Shown here: one piece after another, positions 44,909-55,583 of the stretch
Position numbering within the stretch: position 1 is the stretch's first letter
Layout: every line of letters starts with the position of its first letter
NCBI GenBank assembly: GCA_027493445.1
Contig: JAOSKU010000001.1
Coordinates: forward strand, 2,624,822 to 2,688,821
Direction: 5' to 3'
DNA: 64,000 nt
Source of the DNA: Thermoleophilia bacterium
Lineage (GTDB): Bacteria > Actinomycetota > Thermoleophilia > RBG-16-64-13
The notes under the pieces: model-generated
What the model saw: only the letters and a program-made list of their open reading frames with translations
Database searches by the model: none
Told to the model about the DNA's origin: nothing
Position numbers and translations under genes: made by a program

Positions 44909-46574
44909 GGGTCCCAGCCGGCAGCCAACTGGGCACCACCCCTGTCCCCGCTACACGGCCCCCATGCCCGCGGCTCGTCGCCGGTCTCACCGCCCGCAAA
45001 CCCACGGTACCGATCGCGTAGCTCGCGTTTCATGATCTTGTATCCGGCGCCCATCATGGGCATCTCCCTCAGCGGGATGAAATCGATGGATTTCGGCGTC
45101 TTGTAGGAGGCAAGGCTCCGCCTGCAATGCGCGATGAGCTCCTCCTCGGTTACCGACCCACCCTCTTTCAAGACGACCACCGCCTTTACGGCCTCTCCCC
45201 ACTTGGCGTCAGGGACACCGATCACTGCCACCAAGTTGACGGCAGGGTGCGAGGCGATGACGTCCTCGATCTCTCGCGGATAGACGTTCGAGCCCCCGCT
45301 CAGGATCATGTCCTTCTTCCGGTCGATCACGTAGTAGAAACCGTCCTCGTCGATGCGCACAACGTCCCCCGAATGCCACCAGCCGTCGCGGAAGTCCCCC
45401 GCTCCCGGCCGGTTCCAGTAGCCGGCGGCCACCCCGCCGCCGCTGACGGCCAGCTCCCCGGTACCTCCGGGACCGACCTCCACGCCCGCCTCGCTCACCA
45501 CCTTGGTTTGATAGCCTAGGCAGGCCCGGCCTATCGACGTCAGCCTGCGCGCGAGGGGGCCACTGACCGCGACCTCCTCCGGTCTCAACACCGTACCGAG
45601 CAGAGCCGTCTCCGTGGTCCCGTAGAGTTGAGTGAACGTCTCTCCAAGAAAGCCCGCGCCTTCCGCCAGCAGTTCCGCGGAGATCGGCGCGGCCGACGTA
45701 AACCACCGCTCGATGCTCGAGAAGTCGCAGCGCCGAGCATCCGGGTGTCTGACGAGCTTCGCGAGCAGCGTCGGGCTGAACTGCGTAAAGGTGATCCGAT
45801 CCCGGGTGATGAGGTCCAGGGCTTTGGGTGGATCCGGGGGACAGAGATGGAGCGAGCATCCACGTACCACGGATACGAGCGTGAGGCCCGTGCCCCCGGA
45901 TGTGTGCAAAGGCAAGAGTAAGAGCCATCGCGTGGCAGGGTTGATCCCGAGCTCCGCCGCCCAAACATGGGCGCTAAACAGCCAATTGCGGTGGGTCAGG
46001 GGCGCACCCTTCGGGCGACCCGTGGTGCCGCTGGTGTAGATCAGGGTGGCCACGTCGTCTTCCGCCACCGCCACCCCGGGCTCCGCGCGAGAGCCGGCCC
46101 CGAGCAGCTCCTCCAGATCGTGCGGGCAGACTCCGGACCCCCGATACCAACCACGAGCTCCACGGAAAGATCGGTGCCCGCTCCTTCCAGATTCGCCCGG
46201 TAGAGATCTTCGTCGATGACTAGAGCGCGGGCGCCGCTGTCTCCCAGCTGGTACAGAGTCTCGGCCGGTGTAAACGAGCGGTCGATGGGTACGGCCGCCA
46301 GACCCGCTTTTGCCAGCCCGAGCAAACACAGCACGTGTCCCAGGCCGGTCCCCGTCTGGACGGCGACCCGATCGCCCCGCCGCAACCCCAGCCCGAGGAA
46401 GCTGTTCGCGAGCCGGTTTGCCATAACCGCCAGCTCGCGGTACGTGACGGTCGCACCACACCCGAAGTGCTTGCCGTACTCGTCGCAGACGGCGGTCCTG
46501 TCACCATAGAGAGTGGCGACGCGTCGCAACGCATCACCTATGACCATGCCCGATCGAGCCCCCGTTCTCGCCAT
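44872..46574 (-). CDS. AMP-forming acyl-CoA synthetase (one apparent frameshift)
   Basis: Joined length is about 567 residues. Motifs: LIYTSGTTGRPKGAPLTHRN (phosphate loop), FTQLYGTTETALL, VVRIDEDGFYYVIDRKKDM, GGSNVYPREIEDVI, and the catalytic lysine in GAGYKIMKRELRDRY. The frame breaks at a C5 run (46138-46142); one more base gives GGSGVCPHDLEEL. It activates a carboxylic acid to its CoA ester with ATP. The tail extends about 35 residues past the usual end and overlaps the LuxR gene. Lying directly after hyuAB, it could activate the acid they produce. Confidence 0.87.
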
Positions 46575-46603
46575 CGCGAAGCGTCCGCGATTCCTGCCTG
46601 CCC

Positions 46604-48386
46604 TCAGCCGGCCTTGCGGCGAGCGCGGAGCTTCTCTGTGGCCGCCCGATCGAGGGCCAGCGTTCCCTCCTCAATCACGACGCCATAGTCGTCACGCGCG
46701 CTCTCCGGCGAGACGAGTTCGTCGCGGACGTCGGCCCAGACGGCCTCGACGTCCCGCTCGAAGGCATCGCCCACGCCGGCACCGCCCTGCGTGTAGTCGA
46801 TCGCCTTGTCCCCCGTGTGAAGCTGATAGAGCATGGTGCGCCGGCAGTCCTCGTCGGTCTGCTCGGTGCCGTCACGCAAGATCAGCCGCTTCGAGTTCGG
46901 CCGAGGCAACCGGCCGCCGTCGACGGCGGGAGCCACTCGGTAGTCGAAAGGCTCGGCCGCGTATGCCAGAAAGATGGGCTGCGGGTCTGAGTCAGCCACC
47001 CAGACATTGTGAACTCCCGCGCCTCCCCCGCCACTTGCCGGGCGCACCCGAGTCGGTCGCCCACTCCCACCGTTCCCACACGATGGGGTAGATGCTCTCC
47101 ACGACCTCCAGCTCGGGGTAGTACAGAGTCCCGCTGCAGATTGTCGGCCCGTTCGTTGGCCAACCGTCGGTCCCCCAGATGGCTCCCGCGCCGCTGGCGC
47201 AGGCCAGGAAGTCGGGGCTGCCATACCCCTCCATGCGCCGCAGGTCGAGACCAGAGAAGACCCAGTAGTTGATGCTGCCCCACCCAGCGGGCACTTCTTC
47301 GGGAACGGCCTGCGCGAGAGCGTCCCACACCGCCTCGATGATCTGCTTGGCGATGAAATTGGTGCAGTTGCCGTGCGTAAGCGGAGAAACGGCGTGCGTG
47401 ATGGTGCCGGGGGTGGTCACGATGGCAATCGGACGGTAACACCCCCCGCAGCGGTACGTGATCCTCTTGCCCACCGAGGTGAGTAGAGCCATATACACGC
47501 TGCTGAAGGTATTGGCTATAGGGCTGTTGACGTACTCGCGGACCATCGGGCCGCTCTTGCTGAGATCGACCGTCAGCTCGTCGTCGCTCACGGTGAGCTC
47601 GCAGACAATGGGGGAGGAACCGTCACGTCCAGTGATCTCGCTCCGGTAGACCCCGTCGGGTACCTTCCGGATCTCCTCCCGCATCATGTGCTCGCCGTAG
47701 TTGAGAAGGTCGGTCATGAAGGCGCCCATGGCTGCTTCCCCGTACGAGTCGTACAGAACACGGATGCGCCGCTCGCCCACCCGGGCCGCACCGATCATGG
47801 AAAGAAGATCGCCCCGCTGGGCATCGGGTATGCGCACGTTCGTCATGATCAAGTTGAGGACGTCATGGTTCTCGACACCGCTGGAGAAGATCCTCACCGG
47901 CGGGATGCGCAGGCCTTCGCCATAGATATCCAGAGCGCCGGGATTGTAGCCGCCGGGAACTCCCCCGCCGGTGTCCTGCTGGTGCGCCTTGTTGGCGATC
48001 CAGAGCACCTGTTTGCCGTTCCAGAACACGGGATAGACGATGCACCAGTCAGCCAGCTGGTTGCCCGCGTCCAGGGTGTAGGGATCGTTCACGAGGAAGA
48101 CGTCCCCCTCGTTGATGTCATCTCCGAAGTATTGCTTGACGGAGCGCACCGAAAAGGGAGTCGTTCCGATGAGCACCGGAATGTACTCCGCCAGCGCAAG
48201 CAGCTCGAAATCGAGCGTGACGACAGTGGTGACGAAATCGTGCGCCGAGAAGTAGATAGGAGCGCGAGCCGTTCGCTCCATGTTCTTGCCCATCTCGCGC
48301 GCGACGGTGAACATGGCCGATACCAGCACGCTGAAATCGGCCGGATCGGTCGTGAGCTGGAACGTCTTGCCGTTCGTGGGGGTCAT
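46604..48386 (-). CDS. hyuB: Hydantoinase B/oxoprolinase-family protein (one apparent frameshift)
   Basis: Joined length is about 593 residues. HyuB-family motifs are GDVFLVNDPYTLDAGNQLAD, IANKAHQQDTGGGVPGGYNP and GLRIPPVRIFSSG in the N-terminal half; SPIANTFSSVYMALL and GWGSINYWVFSGLD follow. The break is at a C5 run (47025-47029); removing one base gives GKWRGGAGVHNVWV, the expected family sequence. HyuB pairs with HyuA, encoded 34 bp upstream. The superfamily includes N-methylhydantoinase, 5-oxoprolinase, caprolactamase and acetone/acetophenone carboxylases, all ATP-dependent. Confidence 0.87.
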
Positions 48387-48419
48387 GTCGTGCCTCCTCG
48401 AAGACCGGGATGTGATCGC

Positions 48420-50484
48420 TTACTGGAGGGTCATCATGTAGTCGCCGTAGTCCGTCACCTCGAGACGGGCTCCGGGAGGAACGACGATTGTCGTAGTGCT
48501 TTCCTCGATCACAGCGGGGCCGTGCACGATGTTGCCGGCGGTCATGTGGTCGCCATCGTAGATCGACGTGGAGACGAAGTCGGATGCTTCCTCGAAGTAC
48601 ACATTCCGCCGCCCCTTGACGTACCGCGACGCATCCCGGCCGGCTCCGTTCCCGACCACGTTTCGAACGGGAGGTGCGACCCGGCCGCAGGCCGCCACGC
48701 GCACATTGATCATTTCAGTCTCAGTGTTGTCCCGGTAGGCGTAAAGCTCCTCGTGGCGCCTGTGGAAATCCTCGACGATCCGGTCGATGGTCTGAGCGGT
48801 CAGGTCGCCGTCGGCAACGGGAAGCTCGACCTCGTGGAACTGTCCTTTGTACCGCATGTCGATCGAGCGCCGGTAGTACCGATCGTCGGGGGAGATGCCC
48901 TCGCGACCCAGGTACCCGTCGCCGAGCGTGCGCAGATCGTCGAAGGCTGCATTCAGAGCGCCCGCGTCGGCACTCGCTGTCTTGACGACCACAGACTTCA
49001 CGAGATCGTGTCGCAGATCGGCGATGATGCTGCCGATCGCACAGAAGATCGAGGAATCGCGCGGGATCATGATGCTCTTCACGCCAAGCAGGCGGGCCAG
49101 CGCCGCCACGTGCACCGGCCCCGCCCCTCCCGCGGCGACAAGCACGTAGCGGCGGGGATCCTCGCCCCGCTGCACCGATACTTCCGAAATGGCATCGGAC
49201 ATGCTGTGGTCGATGATCTTCCTTACCGCCCTGGCGGCTCCCACCACGTCGAGACCGAGCGGGTCGGCGATCTTGGTCTTGAGGGACCTTTCCGCGAGCG
49301 ACCGGTCGACGGTCATCTCCCCGCCCAGAAAGAAGTCGGGGTTGAGGTACCCCAACACGAGATCGGCGTCGGTGCTCGTCGGTTCCTCGCCTCCCCTCCC
49401 ATAGCAGGCAGGGCCCGGATCCGCGCCGGCGCTCTGGGGGCCCACATGAAGCATCTTCATCTGGTCGAGCCAGGCAATACTGCCGCCCCCAGCGCCGATC
49501 GTGTGCACGTCGACAACGGGGAGGCGCATGTGGTAGACGCCCCCACCGCTGTCTCGAGTGCGGTGGCGGGCTTCTGGTCTTTGATGAGGCAGACGTCGAA
49601 GCTGGTCCCGCCCATGTCCACGGTGATGAGGTCGCGGAGGTCCAAGGGCGAAGCTACGTACGCCGCCGCCGCCGGGGCACAGGCCGGCCCCGACAGCACC
49701 GTGCGCACGGCCTGCTCCATCGCGATCTCCGGGAACATCACCCCGGCATTGGACTGGGTGATCAGGAGCTCGCCGCGGAAGCCGTTCTCACGTAGGGTTT
49801 GCACCATGTTCCCCAGATAGTTCGCCAGGTTCGGGCCCACGTAGGCACTGATGACCGCCGTGCTGATGCGCCAATACTCCCGGATCTCGGGCTGGATGTC
49901 GCACGAGCCGACGACGTAGGCCCCTGGAAGCTCTTCCCGGCAGATCTCCACCGCGCGGCGCTCGTGACTCGAGTTCTTGAACGACCATAGGAAGCCGACG
50001 ACCACCGCTTCGACCCCTTCTTTCGCCAGGGACCGGCAGGCGGCCCGCACTTCGTCCTCGGCCAGCGGGGTCAGCTCTTCACCGTTCCATTTCAGGCGTT
50101 CCGTGATCGGCATCCTCAGGTACCGAGGAGCGAGAGGAGCGGGAGCCGGGATGGTGTAGTCGTAGGGGGTCTCGCGGATCCCGAAGCGGATTCCGAGCGT
50201 GTCTCTGAAGCCTTTCGTCGTCAGAAGGCCCACCTTGGCGCCGTTCCAGGTGAGGACGGTGTTCGTGCTCACCGTAGTCCCATGGCAGATCCGTGTGATC
50301 CGCCCGAGAAAATCCCTGAAGCTCAGATCCCGCTTTTCCGCCGCACGACGGAGACCCTCGATGACGGCCCGAGAGGGATCGTGGGGTGTCGACGATGTCT
50401 TGACGACGGTTGATCCCCCATCTTCGCCCACACAGATGAGGTCGGTAAAGGTGCCCCCGTGTCCACGCCAACGGTGAATTCCAT
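48420..50484 (-). CDS. hyuA: Hydantoinase A/oxoprolinase-family protein (two apparent frameshifts)
   Basis: Joined length is about 688 residues. The N-terminal nucleotide motif DTGGTFTDLICV is recovered only by adding one base at a C5 run (50454-50458), from the ATG at 50484 (MEFTVGVDTGG). ICHGTTVSTNTVLTWNGAKV and ITVDMGGTSFDVCLIKDQ follow. A second missing base at 49540-49544 gives AVGGVYHMRLPVVDVHTIGA. Further motifs are DADLVLGYLNPDFFLGG and VLVAAGGAGPVHVAALARLL. HyuA carries the ATP-dependent activation step. Its promoter holds a LuxR-type operator. Hydantoin or lactam hydrolysis and ketone carboxylation are both possible. Confidence 0.87.
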
Positions 50485-50622
50485 GGCGATAACCCCCTTG
50501 CTGGATCTCTGCGGCCAAACGACGATGCGCACGCCAGGCTCAAGCCCGCCATGCATCCCCCTAGGCCCCCGTTTCTCTAGCCGTCCCTGGACGGAGGAGG
50601 CCGCCTGAGTTGATGGCTCCAC

Positions 50623-50668
50623 ATTATAGGTTCGGCTTCTCGACCTCGGAACTACCCACGGGGGTAGT
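50623..50668 (-). promoter_or_regulatory. Promoter and LuxR-type operator of hyuA
   Basis: On the minus strand ACTACC-N6-GGTAGT (50651-50668) overlaps by one base the -35 TTCCGA (50646-50651); 17 bases on lies a perfect -10 TATAAT (50623-50628). The predicted 5' leader is about 130 bases. The geometry is identical to the PreA-like promoter. Confidence 0.72.
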
Positions 50669-50721
50669 CTGCGCCCCCAGCCGCCCCATCCACCGCGTCG
50701 GCGCGAACGCGCGGCCCCCTA

Positions 50722-51255
50722 CTATTGCGAGGGAGGACCGTCGGTCGCCCCAAGAGCGAAGCGCCAGCGGCAGTCGAGCTGCGGAGGCCGCTCGTCGGGA
50801 GGAGCGATGTCGCACTGTACGCGAATGCGCGGGTCGACAACCTGGGCCATCCCGGCGAACTCCAGGCGATGCATCTCCCGGCAGACATACTCGGCCAAGC
50901 CCCTGCGCCGTCGAGCTTCTTGCGTGGGACACACGGGCACGGTGAGGACGATCTCGCCCGCCGATTCCTCGATTTCGTAGCCGACGAGCAGCGTCCACGG
51001 ATAGAGACGTAGGACCTTGGCGAACCCCTCGAGGCCTTTCTCTTCGATCCCGAAGCGCTCCACCAGGTCTTTGGCGGCCATCCCACTCACCCGTGCCCAC
51101 ACGTCCTCGTTCAACCGTTCCGCAGTGGCCTGATCGAAACGGTCGGTCACCTTGATGAACCAGAAGGAGTCCATGACTCGGTAGTGCCACAAGAGGAACT
51201 CCAGGTAGCGGCGAAGCTCCGGCGCCTGCATGTCGTAGAATAGCGACAGATCCAT
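50722..51255 (-). CDS. Uncharacterised protein, DUF6125-like
   Basis: A 177-residue soluble protein. [20 protein letters not shown] at the N-terminus and [20 protein letters not shown] with [14 protein letters not shown] near the end resemble DUF6125-type proteins of anaerobes, whose function is unknown. The spacing of CPTQ, CRE and QCD suggests possible metal binding, but this is speculation. It stands between hyuA and the divergent ric gene, and the hyuA operator region lies at its 3' side. Confidence 0.65.
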   Translation of the reverse strand: MDLSLFYDMQAPELRRYLEFLLWHYRVMDSFWFIKVTDRFDQATAERLNEDVWARVSGMAAKDLVERFGIEEKGLEGFAKVLRLYPWTLLVGYEIEESAGEIVLTVPVCPTQEARRRRGLAEYVCREMHRLEFAGMAQVVDPRIRVQCDIAPPDERPPQLDCRWRFALGATDGPPSQ

Positions 51256-51442
51256 CTGTCAGACTCCCCCCTCCAAGAATAGAGTGCCGCCGCCCACCCG
51301 TGAGGGCTGGGACATTAGGATGTCACCGGCGCCCCCGCCGCGCAAGCGAGAGAGGGAAGGTCTGATGATGCCCGGGTGGATAAGATAGAGCGCCTCTACC
51401 CACTTTATATAGCCGAAGTCCGCATTCTTGCTGCAAGGAGTG

Positions 51443-51471
51443 TTGCCAAAACCACGACAACAGGGTACGAT
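51443..51471 (+). promoter_or_regulatory. Predicted promoter of ric
   Basis: TTGCCA (51443-51448), a 17-base spacer and TACGAT (51466-51471), 35 bases before the ATG at 51507. I see no NsrR- or FNR-like palindrome in it. Confidence 0.65.
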
Positions 51472-51506
51472 TAGTGCGTGATCTGCCACTAAAAGGGGTC
51501 GAGGAC

Positions 51507-52239
51507 ATGGACATCACCAGCGCTACGAAGGTCGGCGACATCGCCACGATGGTCCCGGCGGCCATCGAAGTGTTCGAACGATACGGGGTGGATTTCTGCT
51601 GCAACGGAAAGCGGCCGCTGGACGAAGCCCTGAGAGGCACCGGCCTCTCCGTGGGCGACATCCTGGCAGAGATCGAGAGGGCCACGGAAGCTCAAGCCCA
51701 GGAGGACGAGCTCCACCAGGACTGGTCCGGGTACGCGCCCGGTACCTTGGCGGATCATATCGAGGCCACTCACCACGGCTATCTTCGAGCAGAGCTTCCC
51801 AAGATCGGGGCCCGCATGGCTACCGTGCTCTCCGTCCACGGCGAGAGACACCCGGAGCTCTTCGAGCTGGGCCGTCTTTTTCGAGAAGCTCCGCCGGGAG
51901 CTCGACGAGCATCTGGCCAAGGAGGAGCAGGTCGTGTTCCCCATGCTCCGCACATTGGACACGGAGTACGAGAGCTCAGGACCGGGCTCGACCCGCGCGT
52001 GGACCCCTGAGGCTCTGCGGGCCGAGCTCGCTTCGTTGGAGGCCGAACATGACGACGTGGGCGACGCCCTGAAATCCATCCGGGGGTTGACCTCGAACTA
52101 CCAGACGCCGGCCGACGCTTGCATCACCTACTCCACGCTCTATCGGGAGCTGCAGGGCCTCGAGGTCGACATCCATCGGCACGTGCATCTGGAGAACAAC
52201 ATCTTGATCCCAACGGTGCGGACGCTCGCCGAGAGCTGA
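51507..52239 (+). CDS. ric: Iron-sulfur cluster repair di-iron protein Ric (ScdA/YtfE/DnrN; one apparent frameshift)
   Basis: Joined length is about 243 residues. The N-terminal ScdA_N domain reads VGDIATMVPAAIEVFERYGV and DFCCNGKRPLDEAL. The hemerythrin-like part supplies di-iron histidines and glutamates in HIEATHHGYL, HGERHPELFEL, HLAKEEQVVFP, EAEHDDVGDAL and DIHRHVHLENNILIP. The frame breaks at a T5 run (51877-51881); removing one T restores LFEKLRRELDEHLAKEEQ. Ric repairs Fe-S clusters damaged by nitric oxide or peroxide. It fits NorBC at the other end of this region and the many Fe-S enzymes nearby. I chose ATG 51507, behind GGGGTCGAGG. Confidence 0.88.
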
Positions 52240-52368
52240 CGCTCCTCCTTTCGTACGCCGTCGGACCGGGGGCTACCGGCGTTGCGCTCCATGCGCGGAA
52301 GCACCCGGGCGATGGTTCTCTCTTGAGAGGAAGCTCGACACTTTAGCCCCGCGGCAACCCGGGTCGAG

Positions 52369-53094
52369 CTACTTCGCCCGCCCCAGCAGCCTCCGCCGTA
52401 CGGTGGCTCCCTTCAACCACTGGATGGCCTCGGTGGGGTTGAGCTCCTTCGGACAGGCCTCCACGCAGTTGGTGATGGTATGGCAGCGGTAGATCCCGCG
52501 CTCGTTGTCGAAGGAGGGCAGCCGCGTCTTGCCGGCCTCGTCCCGGGAATCGACTTCGAAACGGTAGGCCTTGAGCAGCGCGGCCGGACCCAGGTAGCTG
52601 CCCTCGCCCCACACCGAAGGGCACGAGCTGTAGCAGCACCCGCACATGATGCAGTCGATGGGCATGTCGAGCTTTTTCCGATCGGCCTCCGACTGCGGGA
52701 TCTCCGCGTCCGGCGTCTTCGAGTTGCGCATGAGATAGGGCTTGATGGCCTCGTACTTGGCGAAGAAGTCGGTCATGTCGCTGACCAGGTCCTTCACCAG
52801 CGGTATATGCGGCATGGGCTCCACCGTGATCGCGTCGCCGTGAAGGTGGCGCACGTTCGTCTGGCAGGCCAGCCGGTAGGTGCCGTTGATGTACATGGCG
52901 CACGAGCCGCATACCGCCGCCCGGCAGCAGTAGCGGAAAGCAAGGGAACCGTCGAGGTGCTCCTGGATGTAGAATAGGCCCTCGAGCACGGTCAGGCTCG
53001 ACTCGTAGGGCACGGTGAACTCGTCGTAGCGGGCCCCGATCATCACCGGAGCCTCCGGATCGTAGCGCTTCACGCGGAATCTGGCTTCGGGCAT
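52369..53094 (-). CDS. sdhB: Succinate dehydrogenase/fumarate reductase iron-sulfur subunit
   Basis: A 241-residue protein with the three clusters in order: the 2Fe-2S set YCCRAAVCGSCAMYING followed by LACQ, the 4Fe-4S set CIMCGCCYSSCP, and the 3Fe-4S/4Fe-4S set CHTITNCVEACPKELNP. It passes electrons between the flavoprotein and the membrane anchors. The ATG overlaps the sdhA stop by one base (TGATG). Convergent with ric. Confidence 0.95.
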   Translation of the reverse strand: MPEARFRVKRYDPEAPVMIGARYDEFTVPYESSLTVLEGLFYIQEHLDGSLAFRYCCRAAVCGSCAMYINGTYRLACQTNVRHLHGDAITVEPMPHIPLVKDLVSDMTDFFAKYEAIKPYLMRNSKTPDAEIPQSEADRKKLDMPIDCIMCGCCYSSCPSVWGEGSYLGPAALLKAYRFEVDSRDEAGKTRLPSFDNERGIYRCHTITNCVEACPKELNPTEAIQWLKGATVRRRLLGRAK

Positions 53095-54800
53095 CAGTAC
53101 GTACGCTCCTGTGGCTCGAACATCCCCAGGGCCACGGGCTTCATTTCGAGCCGTGGTCCCTCCGGCTGGTAGAAGGCGAGGGTGTGTTTCAGCCAGTTCG
53201 TATCGTCACGGTCCGGATGGTCGGTGCGGGAGTGCGAGCCACGGGACTCGGTGCGGTTGAGCGCGCCGGCGGCGATACCCAGGGCCACGTCGATCATGCC
53301 TTCGAGCTCCACGGTACGGATCATGTCCAGGTTGAAGACGCCGACCGTGCAGCGCAGGCCGGCGCGGGCCACCCGTTCCTTGAGCTCGTACATCGTGTCG
53401 AGGCCCACCCGCATGGTGGCCGCGTCGCGGAACACGCCGAAGTGCTCCTTCATCGTGGTGGTCATCTCGAGCCTGATGGCGTAGGGGTCCTCACCGTCCA
53501 CCGCGTTGTCGGCCAGGCGATCGATGCGCTCCTCCACCTCGGCGATGGCCCTGCGAGCGGCGGTCGAGGAGTCGAATTTCTCCTCCAAGGCCTTGACGTA
53601 AGCCGCGGCGGCGGCCCCCGCGCGGCGGCCGAAGACCACCGTCTCGAGCAGGGAGTTGCCCCCCAAACGGTTGGCGCCGTGCACCGACACGCAGGCGCAC
53701 TCGCCCGCCGCGAAGAAGCCGGGCAGGACCGTGGCCCCATCCATGTCGGTGTCGATGCCGCCCATGGAGTAGTGCTGGCTGGGCACGATGGGGATGGGTT
53801 CCTCGATGGGATCGACCCCTTCGAAATGGATGGCCAGATCACGGATGCCAGGCAGCTTCTCCTGGATCTTCTGAGCCCCCAGGTGACGCAGGTCCAGGTG
53901 CACGTAGCCCTTGCCGCCGATGCCGCGGCCCTCGGTGATCTCGGTCTGGATGGAACGCGAGGTAATATCGCGCGGCGCGAGCTCCATGGCTTTGGGCGCG
54001 TATCTCTCCATGAAGCGCTCGCCCAGATCGTTCAGCAGGTAGCCCCCCTCGCCTCGGGCGCCCTCGGTCATGAGGATGTTGGTGGTCAGCAGACCGGTGG
54101 GGTGGAACTGCACGAACTCCAGATCCTTCAACGGCACGCCCGTATGGTAGGCCATGGCCATGCCGAACCCAGTGGAGATGATCGCGTTCGTGGAGTTGCC
54201 GTAGGTGCGTCCGGCGCCGCCGGTAGCCATGATGACCGCCTCGGCTCCAAAGGCCGTCCAGCCCCCGCTGATCATGTCGTAGGCCACCACCCCTCGGCAG
54301 ACGCCCTCGTCCACGATGAGCCGGCCCACGAACCACTCCACGTACATGGCGACCCCGGCCTCGTAGGCCTTCTCCACCATGGTGTGCAGCATGTAGTGGC
54401 CGGTCTTGTCGGCCCCGTAGCAGGTACGCGGGTAGCCGGCCCCGCCGAAGGGTCGTTGGGCGATGCGGCCGTCCTCGAACCGGCTGAAGGGGCAGCCCCA
54501 GTGCTCCATCTCGTAGATGATGGGGATGGCGTCCTTGGTCATCTGGGCAACGGCGTCCTGGTCGGCCAGGTAGTCCGAGCCCTTGACCGTGTCGAACGCG
54601 TGCTTCTCCCAGGTGTCATCGGCCGACTCCGGGTGGTTGGCCAGGGCCGCGTTCACACCACCCTGGGCCGCGCCGGAGTGGCTCCGGCCCGGCCACACCT
54701 GAGAGATGATGGCGACGTCGACTCCCGCCTTCTTGGCTTCCACCGCCGCGCGGAGGCCGGCCAGGCCGCCCCCGACGACGATGAGCTCGTGATAGATCAT
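53094..54800 (-). CDS. sdhA: Succinate dehydrogenase/fumarate reductase flavoprotein subunit
   Basis: A 568-residue flavoprotein. FAD contact GGGLAGLRAAVEAKKAG, the covalent-FAD histidine in PGRSHSGAAQGGVNAAL, and active-site residues in FVQFHPTGL, TEGARGEGGYLL and ASGAC-type HGANRLGGNSLLE are present. It interconverts succinate and fumarate. It is flanked by two small membrane anchors upstream and sdhB downstream, giving sdhCDAB order. Whether it runs as dehydrogenase or reductase cannot be read from the sequence. Confidence 0.95.
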   Translation of the reverse strand: MIYHELIVVGGGLAGLRAAVEAKKAGVDVAIISQVWPGRSHSGAAQGGVNAALANHPESADDTWEKHAFDTVKGSDYLADQDAVAQMTKDAIPIIYEMEHWGCPFSRFEDGRIAQRPFGGAGYPRTCYGADKTGHYMLHTMVEKAYEAGVAMYVEWFVGRLIVDEGVCRGVVAYDMISGGWTAFGAEAVIMATGGAGRTYGNSTNAIISTGFGMAMAYHTGVPLKDLEFVQFHPTGLLTTNILMTEGARGEGGYLLNDLGERFMERYAPKAMELAPRDITSRSIQTEITEGRGIGGKGYVHLDLRHLGAQKIQEKLPGIRDLAIHFEGVDPIEEPIPIVPSQHYSMGGIDTDMDGATVLPGFFAAGECACVSVHGANRLGGNSLLETVVFGRRAGAAAAAYVKALEEKFDSSTAARRAIAEVEERIDRLADNAVDGEDPYAIRLEMTTTMKEHFGVFRDAATMRVGLDTMYELKERVARAGLRCTVGVFNLDMIRTVELEGMIDVALGIAAGALNRTESRGSHSRTDHPDRDDTNWLKHTLAFYQPEGPRLEMKPVALGMFEPQERTY

Positions 54801-54815
54801 TCTTTGCCCGCCTCC

Positions 54816-55177
54816 CTACGCTGTCAGCCACGGCCAGAGGGCCCAGGCGCCGTATCCGAAGGTCGCCAAACCCACCACCCAGAGGATCGCCCCCAGCACC
54901 TTGCGACTTCCCCCGAAAAACCGTAGTCGAGGAGGACCATGCGCGTGCCATTGAGAGCGTGAAACAGACCGGCCCCCAGCAGGCTCAGGTCCACGGCCGC
55001 GAAGAACCAGGAGGCCACCCGCGCGGCGACGTTGTCGAAGGTGAGCTCACCCAGATTGAAGGCGTGCAGCACGATCAGGTGAACGGCCAGCCCCACGACC
55101 AGCACTACGGCGGTCACACGCTGGAGCAGCCAGAGCCACATCCCCCCTTGGTGCTCTTGGATCAGTTCCTGTCTCAC
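54816..55177 (-). CDS. sdhD: Succinate dehydrogenase membrane anchor (SdhD-like; one apparent frameshift)
   Basis: Joined length is about 120 residues with three membrane segments. QRVTAVVLVVGLAVHLIVLH and FHALNGTRMVLLDYGF carry the heme-ligand-type histidines. The frame breaks at an A5 run (54916-54920); one more base gives DYGFFGGSRKVLGAILWVVG and a third hydrophobic segment ending at a stop at 54816. It anchors the SdhAB dimer. Confidence 0.85.
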
Positions 55178-55189
55178 GTCTGCACTCCC

Positions 55190-55583
55190 CTACCCTCGAG
55201 CGATGAACGAGAAAGAGACGACGGCGAAAGCGGCTAGACAAGCGAGGCCGGCCCCGACGACACCCCACCACAGCGACTTGTGCTGTCTGATGCCCACGCC
55301 CAAATCGAAGAGCAGCACCCGGATCCCGTTGATGCCGTGGTAGAGAACGGCGGCGATCAGAGCCAGATCGAGGATGACGAAGAAAGGGCTCTCCAGAGTC
55401 GTGAACAGGGAGTCGAACCCCTCCGCCCCTTGCAGGCGGGCCTGAGAGATCACGAAGATGTGGGCGAAGAGGTAAAGCACCAGCACCAGACCGCTCACGC
55501 GGTGGAACAACCAGGCCCACATGCCCAGGCCTTTCCACAGACCCGCCCCCGACGTTGGCGGTCTCGCGGTTCTTGTCGCTCAA
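55190..55583 (-). CDS. sdhC: Succinate dehydrogenase cytochrome b-type anchor (SdhC-like; one apparent frameshift)
   Basis: Joined length is about 130 residues. After a short N-terminus (SDKNRETANVGAG) come LWKGLGMWAWLFHRVSGLVL, LFAHIFVISQ and LYHGINGIRVLLFDLG, three membrane segments with heme-ligand histidines. The start is TTG at 55583, overlapping the fumarase stop (TTGA) behind GGTGGGGG; removing one base at a C5 run (55546-55550) joins the frames. A shorter start at MWAWLF is the alternative. Confidence 0.82.

Noticed and set aside
47688-49820. A 710-codon open frame on the plus strand
   Set aside because: Antisense to hyuB and hyuA, which carry clear family motifs; composition is shadow-like.
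53184-54926. A 580-codon open frame on the plus strand
   Set aside because: Antisense to sdhA; no recognisable motifs.
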